Origin: Gonium pectorale
Lineage: Eukaryota; Chlorophyta; Chlorophyceae; Chlamydomonadales; Volvocaceae
Length of the DNA: 27,160 nt
Direction: 5' to 3'
Assembly (NCBI GenBank): GCA_001584585.1
Contig: LSYV01000010.1
Location: forward strand, 1,438,934 to 1,466,093
Part shown: positions 20,901-27,160 of the stretch, piece after piece
Position numbering within the stretch: position 1 is the stretch's first letter
Layout of the letters: each line of letters opens with the position of its first letter
Translations under genes and position numbers: made by a program
Notes under the pieces: model-generated
Told to the model about the DNA's origin: nothing
Database searches by the model: none
Seen by the model: only the letters and a program-made list of their open reading frames with translations

Positions 20901-23900
20901 TGGCGTGTTGGCAGTTTTGGCTAGGTTCAAAGAACGTAGCTTACTCGCGAAAGCTGTACGACACATCGAAGCACTCTCCAACTCCATCCAGCAGCAGTCA
21001 CGCACCGTGCGCTCCCTGCTGTTGGTGTCGACCCAGCCCACGATGCTCTCCACCACCGCCTCCACGTTGTCGCGCTTCCCTCCTTTAAGGGCTGCCCACA
21101 CGACTTTCTCAATGCACAGCGTCCGCACCGTCAGCAGCTCCCGCTGCTGGGAGCCGCTCCCGCTGCCGCCGCTGCCATTGACGCTGCTGGTGCCCACTCT
21201 CCTATCTGTTGACAACAGCTGGCATTTGCTGCGGAGGCTGCGTTGATCGACCCCGGGAATTACGACACCCGTACCGCGGGAGACCGAATTCAGCACTGAA
21301 CCAGAGCCGGAGCTGGAGGATGTGCTGCAGCCGCCGCAGCCAAGGCCGCCCTTCCCCGGCCCCACGATGGCGGGTCCATCACTCGGCTGCTTGGCGACGG
21401 CCGCCTTGCTGTTTCCCTTCTCGATCGCCGCCCTGCATGACGGTGTCAGGGGATACGCGATGTGTGTCTAGGGCCCCGTGACTGCCAGTACCGCCAAGCG
21501 AAAGGGGCCACACGCCTCGCACAAGCAAATAAGGGAGTATCCGGTTTCTGTGGGATGTAGGCAACACGCGGCACCCATAACGTTGCACGAGCGTGGCAGC
21601 TCGGGCCAGATATGGTCAAGCGGCTCAAGCCCGTCCACTTTCGGTCGTACAGCATTCGCCAACACAAAAGGCAGGGCGGCTCACCGTCTGCCAAGCGACG
21701 GCCACGCGACGATTGGCGGAGGCGGCGTGGCGGGAGCAGCTACTGAGCTGGTCAGCTCGGGCACGGGCTCCAGGGCTGCCGTCCCTGAGCCCGGCGCTGC
21801 CGGAGACAGGGGCTGGCCGGACCCCTGCCGCAGCAGCTGGACGAGGAGTTTCCGACTGCTGGCTGACGCGTCAAACGCCTGAAGCAAGCAGTTATGGGTG
21901 GGAGAGGCAAGGGCGAAGACGAAGGAGCGACCACCAGCCCTCCCGGGAAGGAATCCACCGAGACCCCGCCCTAACCCTAGCGCATCACGGCAGCAGAATA
22001 CCAAACACGACGGCATGCACAGTCTCTGCAGATGCTAGCTGCAGGTGCAAGGCGCCAGGAAGGACTGCTCTTTTCAGACCGCTCTTGGGGTGGGTGTACC
22101 CCCTACCGTCTATGACAACAAAGGACGCGGCATCTTGCCTTCGCCCCCGCCCACTCGCTCGCCGCGTCGCACCTTTGTGGTGTCCCTTGTACTGATCAAG
22201 TCCATTAAGTGACGGAAGATGGGGAACAGCGCCATGTCGTTGAGCAGCGACACGTCCGACTGCTCGATGAACACCTTGATAATGTGGTACGGCATCTGTG
22301 TGCAGTAACATGACCGAAAGGGGCAAATGCCCAACTCTACCTCAAAACTGCCCCGATCTCATGCCCCACAAAGCAGTTTTTGGACGAGACGGGCGCCCCA
22401 AAGCCCGATGCTATGCATGCGACACCGGCACACATTCTTCCACCCGAACGCATCCTGTATGGCCTTCGAAGTCCCCGCCTAACCGCCCGCATGTGGCCGT
22501 AAACTCCTCTCAGACCCACAGTTAGAAGCGAATGAAATAATTCGAGGTAAATTTGCGGCTGGGCACGCCCAGAGGCAGCCCCGAGGGCACCGGTCGCCTT
22601 GCCGACGAGATATTCAGGCCGCAGGTGAGTGATAAAGCCCTCGACGTGCTCGTCGCCCATGACCTGCGTGTGGCGCGACCCACGTCAAGCAAGGAGCCGG
22701 AGAAGACAAGGACATGCGTGTGCAGTGCCTGTTATGCAATCCTGGGCGCGTTACAGCTCGACAACAATGGTACACATGTTTTAATGTAGCATTACACAAC
22801 GCAGCCACGGACAGCACGCCGTATCGTAACACTGGCGCCTCCGGGAGCCCCCACCTGCAGCTTGGCGAGCAAGCGCAAGAATAAGTCAGGAAAGGACGAC
22901 ACCAGTGGCTTCATGTTAGCGAGCCGGCGCCTCCGGGGGCTCCCACCTGCAGCTTGAAGAGCAAGCGATGGAAGAGCGGTGGGAAGGACGACACCAGTGG
23001 ATCCAGCGTGCCCTGGAACTCGGGCTCCCGCAGCACGGCGGGGCACTCGTCGCACAGAAGGTCGATCATCATCTCCGTCAGCTTGAAGTGATTGGTGCGC
23101 ACCGCCGCCTCCAGGTAGCGAGACATGTCCAAGTAGCACCGCTGTGTATGCATGTGTGTGTAGGGTGGTTGATGAAGGAGAAATGGTATGAGGAAACAAC
23201 GGACTGGGCGATAGCAGCGCGTGTGGGGGGGTGCGCGGGGACGCACGCACGAAGCAGAGGGGGTGACCATTGCAGTGGGGAGTTGAAGAAAAAGGAGTGG
23301 GGAGGGTAAGGGACACGAGAGGGAGCAGGTGCGGCCCGCGGGGAGACCCATACCCGGATCACCGTCAATAAGCGCAGTTGGGGGCCATTGCGTAGACCCA
23401 AGCCTCACGCGACCCAAGGCCGGGCCCCTCAGCTTCTGCCCTTGCCCCACCACATCCAGCGCGGGTCCGCCAAGTCCTTCCTGCAGGTACAATGCTTCTC
23501 ACCGCCTTGTACAGCTTGCGAAAAAAGCGGCGGATTGTGACTCCCACGTCAGCGATCTGCCGCCCCAACACAGCGGACGCGACCCCGCCCAAGCGCTGCA
23601 GGCAGAGACATGTTGGCGAGGGATGTTGGCACGCGTGTCGGGCCAAGAGGTAAGGCAAGAGGGACCCACTCACAGTCTGCAATCGGCTTGCAACAGGCTT
23701 GCAGTGATGGAGTCCAGCGCGCACATGCCAGGGGCCATGAGAGACCACAGCCTGTGAGTGTTTGTGCCACGACCAACACGAGACCGTCCGCGCCATACCC
23801 GCTCGGCGTCAGTCGGCAGGTCCGGTGTCTTACGCAGCTGGGCTACCACCTTGGCCGCCCAGCCGTTGCGTCCGCCGAAGCCGCCCAGCACGGCGCTCGG

Positions 23901-26900
23901 CACGGCCACCGGCGGCCCCGCCCCGGTCACCAATGGCGTGGCGGGTGCTGCCGGCAGGTCGGCCGCTGGCCCCGCCCTGGAAGTGTGCGACGAGTGAGAC
24001 GCTGCGGATGGCGCCGAGGCCGGCGGGGCTGACGCGCCAGACGGCGCCGCCGACTCTGCCTGGGCCGCTTTCGCCGCCTGCCAGCTTTGCTGCTCCAGCA
24101 CCTCGGCCATCAGCTCCACGACAATTAACATCTGCGGAGGAAGCGAGGGAGGGGCGGGGCTCGTCGGCAAGTCCAGCAAAGCAGTGCGCATAGGTTCCGA
24201 ACACCGACTCAGAGAAGACGTCATAGGCGTCCCGGTGCGTGAGCGCAGTCCTCAGGCAAACGCTGTGCCGCACAGCTCCGCCCACCTACCTCAATGCCCT
24301 CGTCGTTCTGGAGAATCTGCCACAGCAGGTCCTGGAGCGATGCCAGCGACGGGGCCACCTGGAGGGGAGGCATGGGTCGGCGAACGCGTGGCGAATGCAA
24401 GGGGCAAGGACATGGTCAGGCGACAGGATGCGGCTAGCCCAGGATAGGGTCAGGCTAGCAGAATGCGGCTGCAGCGGGACGCAACCCTAGCTGAGGACTC
24501 CCAGAGCGCCAGAGGTGGCGAAACGCGCCAGAGGGAGTCCCAAGTTCGAGTACCCACATCCACCTCTCGCCATTTTGCCCGGCGCCTGTCACAAGATCCC
24601 CTTGCCCCTCCCACAAGGCATTCTGGTTTTTAACCCCGTCCCCCTCCGCACCCTGAAGGCGGTCTTCCGGTTGACGTCCATGACCTGCGGTTCGGCCCCG
24701 TTGCGCAGCAATTGAATGACCACCTCCGCCTCCCCGTGGCTGACGGCGCCGTGCAGCGCACTGAAGCGGACCTTTGTGGAGGGGAAGTAAATGCGCGTCT
24801 GAGTAGGACCGTTAGGATGAATTTAAGGGTTGGGGCTCTGAACTGGAGGATGGAACACGGCCAATCAACGAAGTCCATGGCGTTGTCGTACTGTGCAGAT
24901 TCGCTCCGTCTAGACCAAACTGTACTACGTCTGCAGGAAAAGCCCCAACCCAGCCGTACACTTCCTCCGGCGCCCATGGTTTCCTTGCCTCGCTCGCCAA
25001 AGGGACCGTTGCCGCACCCTTGCACCGCCCATTCTGTCCCGCCACTGCGTGCTCGCAGCTTCAGTCCGTGCCGGCAATGGACCTTTGCCGCATTGCTAAC
25101 AATCATGCGTTATTGCCTGTACCTGACTGGATGGTGCCGGCAGCCTTCGTCATGGCCTCGTCATATCTATACATCTGTAACTAGTCATACCTGTCAATCC
25201 TGTTGGAACTCCTGTGGGTTCAGGTGATGGATCTCTGTCCTCTAGCCCAACTTTAACTTGCTCTCTGCACGTGCTCCCCACCCGTCCTCCCCATTTCCCT
25301 GTGCGGCGCCCCTAGGGCCCTCACCTGCCCGTCCTGGTGGTTGATGTACTTGTGGAACTCCCCGTACTCCCCGCTGCAACGCTCCAGCCCCTTGAAGCTG
25401 GACGACGCGGGGGGCCCGTACGGCTCCAGCAGCGCGGCCACCATGATCTTGTTGCCGAGGGCCGCCGCCAGCTGCAGCGGAGTGCACCCGTACTGTGGGA
25501 GGGAGGGGCGAGGGGGCTTGAGGAGGGGGTACATGAAGCTGTGGCGGGACATGCACCAGCGGCGACACGCTGGCGCGCGTCTCCAGAGGCAGTGGTGGAA
25601 CACGGGCCATGTAGCACGGGTGGCCAAAGTGCCCATGCCAGGCGGCGCAGGCACATCCAGGGCCACGCGGCGTTAGTTACGGACCCCGCAAAGGGCCGGC
25701 AGTACTGGGCCGCGCAAGGCCTGGGCCCCAGGGATTGTAGGGCGCAGGCGTGGAAGGCAAAGCGCACACAGCGGCTCGTGCCAAGCACCGGGAGGTCGGT
25801 GGCGCCAGACCTCCCTGCATAAGGCGACACGTGCGTTTCCGGACGAACCCCCACACGCGCGCACCTTGTCCGTGACAAACACGTTGTCGTCCCGCGTGAT
25901 GAGGTGCCGCATGTAGCGCGTGAAGCGCTGCATGGCGTCCGGCTCGCGAGCCTTGACGTCTAGCGCCTCCGCCAGCGTGCCGGTGCCCAGCATGGCCACG
26001 AAGTGTAGCAGCGTGAAGGAGGGGTCCTGGGGCGGGGCCGGGGAACGGGGCGGGGCCCAGCGTTTTGGCATCAGGATGATGGTGAGGAGTAGAAAGGGCC
26101 CGGGGACGAGCGGCAGAGCGGGCGGCAGGATGAGCAGCGGAACGATCGGAGGGTGGGGTAGGTTGCGTGTCAACGTACGACACCATAAGTTACCCAGAAC
26201 CGTCGCCGAGCGCCAACCCCTGGTGACCACCCAGCTCTCAATGCCTTTGTCCGCCACCGGGGTCCATGCTCCATCCACTAACCCAAAGCAAGCCCGCCAT
26301 GCATCCGTAGTTTTACTGGGCGGGACACAGCGTCTGCCCCGTCGGCAAGCAGCCACGTCGCTCCCCGCCAAGCCTAATTGTCAGCTGCAGCTCCGTCGCC
26401 GCTGAGGCAACGGCTACAGCCGTCGCTTGTAGCCCCGGCCCGACGCAGCGCCCCCACACAAAAGGCATTTCCGCCCTCAGCCTTTTACCTTTTGCTTCTC
26501 CGCTGTGAACTCTGGTGAGTACGACAGCCTGTGCACCTGGTCGTGCTCGTCCATCTCCTGCACTCTCGAGGGGCTAAGGTGCAGCATCTGCGGAGTCCGT
26601 CGGGTATGGTCCGGCGTCTGCCGGCTTGAGACCGGCGGCAATACGGTGCCGGTGGGACCCAGCTCCGCCTCGGGCTGCCCGCGGCTCCGTGTGCTGCCGA
26701 CTTGTCTCAGGCTACCCGCCGGAGGCAGCTCCGGCTCTACAATGACGGGCGCCGCCGTGACGACCCCAGAGGGCAAGGGATTGGGTATGGAGCCGGGCAG
26801 GCAATGCCCCTGGGGCGTCACTGGGTATATCGTCACCGCCTGATGCTCCGGAATCGGGGCTTCGACGTCTGGTGGGACAGCCGGTGGCGGCCCTCCTGCC

Positions 26901-27160
26901 GTGGCAGTACCATTCACGCTGATCCGGGCCGGCGCAGGGACGGCGACGGCAGCGGCGATGGCAGTAGGGTCCGAGTCGTCGGCGTTGTGGACTTCGACGC
27001 TGCTCGATTGCATGAGTGCCGCCCCTGACCCCCGCGGGTGCGACCGTCTCAGCGGGGCTAAGGTCGGTGGAGGGCGGGCCGCTGTCAGACAACGCCGCCA
27101 GCTCCGCCGATGGCTGGCCCGTGGGCGTGGGCGCGAGCTGCGCCTCCTCGCGGCTGCTTT
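14342..27160 (-). CDS. TRP-type cation channel with N-terminal ankyrin-like repeats, 27 exons, 5' end probably beyond the window
   Basis: Transient receptor potential-type six-helix cation channel of a cell or ciliary membrane. Exons on the minus strand: 27013-26489, 26026-25865, 25492-25325, 24798-24652, 24358-24290, 24131-23799, 23595-23503, 23141-22947, 22663-22520, 22295-22173, 21878-21685, 21432-21006, 20577-20491, 20275-20129, 19831-19625, 19419-19296, 19117-19008, 18723-18559, 18054-17921, 17762-17573, 17288-17162, 16911-16691, 16151-15904, 15637-15473, 15281-15152, 14924-14856, 14632-14342 (TAG). All are GT-AG and in phase, giving 1664 residues from the ATG at 27013. Features: disordered residues 1-175; ankyrin-like repeats 176-334; Ala/Ser-rich insert near 380-440; pre-S1 motif LHWGQFG; S1-S6 at 1304-1531; pore TVLLGDF; post-S6 NLLIATMNDTY; C-terminal coiled coil. 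I see no clear TRP box. The exon 22520-22663 donor is the least certain. Nearest named subfamily is unresolved (TRPC/TRPN/TRPV-like features). Confidence 0.9.
15152..16911 (-). other. Channel exons 22-25: S1-S6 and pore
   Basis: S1 is YVQFAAAFLAFFTCVLEY (about 1304-1321). S2 is VTLCISVVLSASMLV (1346-1362). S3 is LACHSMVWLVAIIVWC (1385-1400). S4 is LVPALSGLAMLLFVLRLTLF (about 1406-1425) with a single Arg, so it is a weak voltage sensor as in TRP channels. S5 is YFFLLIATVYGGFVLAAAGL (1448-1467). The pore helix and filter run YSTALFTVLLGDF (1478-1490). S6 is LLSVYAVLMLILFLNLLIA (about 1511-1529) followed by TMNDTYDRVREF. The acidic residue after Gly in LLGDF is expected in the ion path of a cation channel. 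Confidence 0.88.
17573..17762 (-). other. Channel exon 20: extra hydrophobic segment before S1
   Basis: Residues about 1192-1213 (LLIHRWSIFLMARLCLWLLA) are strongly hydrophobic, followed by a very basic stretch (MRRQLEVRQRGRRIRSG). They come about 90 residues before S1 and are not needed to complete the six-helix channel. This could be a membrane-dipping pre-S1 helix or a buried helix of the cytosolic linker. Confidence 0.6.
18968..19006. repeat. 12-bp tandem repeat at the start of a channel intron
   Basis: CCACGCACTCGC-type units occur about three times (plus strand), immediately inside the intron after exon 19117-19008. On the minus strand they read as repeated GTGGGTGAGCG/GTGGGCGAGTG. Each resembles a 5' splice site, so several competing donors lie next to the one chosen at 19007. 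Confidence 0.7.
19963..20000. repeat. Intronic palindrome related to the intergenic hairpin
   Basis: CTTGCCTAGGCAAG (19963-19976) is a perfect 14-bp palindrome. It is followed by ACAAACATGGCCCTT (19986-20000), a 15-base block that also forms the loop and right side of the hairpin at 12094-12108. In both places GGCAAG comes 6-9 bases before the shared block. It lies in the channel intron 19832-20128. Confidence 0.7.
22834..23000 (-). repeat. Tandem duplication (92-bp period) across the exon 8 donor of the channel gene
   Basis: Copies at 22926-23000 and 22834-22908 are about 83% identical by eye over 75 bp. The first covers the last codons of exon 8 (PLVSSFPPLFHRLLFKLQ) and its donor CTGCAG|GTGGGAGCC. 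The second keeps an open equivalent (PLVSSFPDLFLRLLAKLQ) and its own donor CTGCAG|GTGGGGGCT. It is out of frame with the first (92 is not a multiple of three) and now lies in the intron. Confidence 0.85.
24652..26026 (-). other. Channel exons 2-4: ankyrin-like repeats
   Basis: Exon 2 opens DPSFTLLHFVAMLGTGTLAE. Exon 3 reads YGCTPLQLAAALGNKIMVAA followed by LLEPYG. Exon 4 reads FSALHGAVSHGEAEVVIQLL followed by RNGAEPQVMDVNRKTAF. Exons 3 and 4 fit the ankyrin consensus (TPLxxAAxxGxxxxVxxLLxxGA), while exon 2 is degenerate. Ankyrin repeats ahead of the channel are typical of TRPA, TRPC, TRPN and TRPV proteins. They bind cytosolic partners or act as a mechanical spring. Confidence 0.8.
27029..27033 (-). 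other. Apparent one-base frame break in a G5 tract near the channel 5' end
   Basis: On the minus strand, the window-edge sequence is most protein-like in the frame SSREEAQLAPTPTG...LAALSDSGPPSTDLSPAET. Past the G5 tract the protein-like frame is the one containing MQSSSVEVHNADDSD and leading into the channel. Dropping one G joins them (ETVAPAG, then SGAALMQSSS). Alternatives are a true start at the ATG (27013) or an unrecognised intron. Confidence 0.5.

Noticed and set aside
21966..21977. CCCTAACCCTA, which resembles a telomere repeat
   Set aside because: Only about one and a half units. It does not match the Chlamydomonas-type TTTTAGGG array, and it lies within a channel intron.
1..27160. 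CRISPR arrays, tRNA or rRNA genes, bacterial operons
   Set aside because: No regular repeat-spacer array, no tRNA cloverleaf or rRNA sequence recognised. The gene structure is clearly eukaryotic.

Overview
The window looks like nuclear DNA of a chlorophyte green alga of the Chlamydomonas/Volvox type. It is GC-rich, its genes are split by many GT-AG introns of roughly 100-700 bases, its coding exons are rich in Ala/Gly runs and GC-ending codons, and it carries many GC-rich microsatellites. There is no sign of bacterial gene organisation. A 20-base run of N at 12843-12862 marks an assembly gap. Every splice model here was built by eye from splice sites, reading phase and protein-family logic, without transcripts.

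Three protein-coding genes can be supported. (1) On the minus strand, 1968 down to 604 and off the left edge, lies the N-terminal HORMA part of an ATG13-like autophagy initiation protein (four phase-compatible exons). (2) On the plus strand, 2769-8418, lies a six-exon gene for a large Ala-rich protein with weak helical repeats resembling OPR/FASTK-type organellar RNA-binding repeats. Its first exon needs one base fewer in a G8 tract to stay open. Genes 1 and 2 are head-to-head and share an 800-bp intergenic region. (3) On the minus strand, from the right edge down to 14342, lies a 27-exon gene for a TRP-type cation channel of at least about 1660 residues. It has a disordered N-terminus, ankyrin-like repeats, a long cytosolic region, S1-S6 with a pore loop (TVLLGDF) and a C-terminal coiled coil. 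All 27 exons join in phase with one stop at the end. Its 5' end also shows a one-base frame break in a G5 tract and probably continues beyond the window.

Between the convergent genes 2 and 3 lie about 5.9 kb (8419-14341) without a gene I can support. This stretch holds a GGT microsatellite and a G-quadruplex-type tract, a pair of inverted and diverged copies of a coding-like fragment (10897-11003 and 12727-12840) that look like decayed mobile-element or pseudogene sequence, an AT-richer island (about 11490-12160), and a long near-perfect hairpin (12068-12125) whose core recurs in an intron of the channel gene.

The three genes have no evident shared pathway: autophagy initiation, a probable organellar or RNA-related protein, and a membrane channel. 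The most unusual local structures are a 92-bp-period tandem duplication across the 5' splice site of channel exon 8, a set of repeated decoy 3' splice sites in an intron of gene 2, and the hairpin family.
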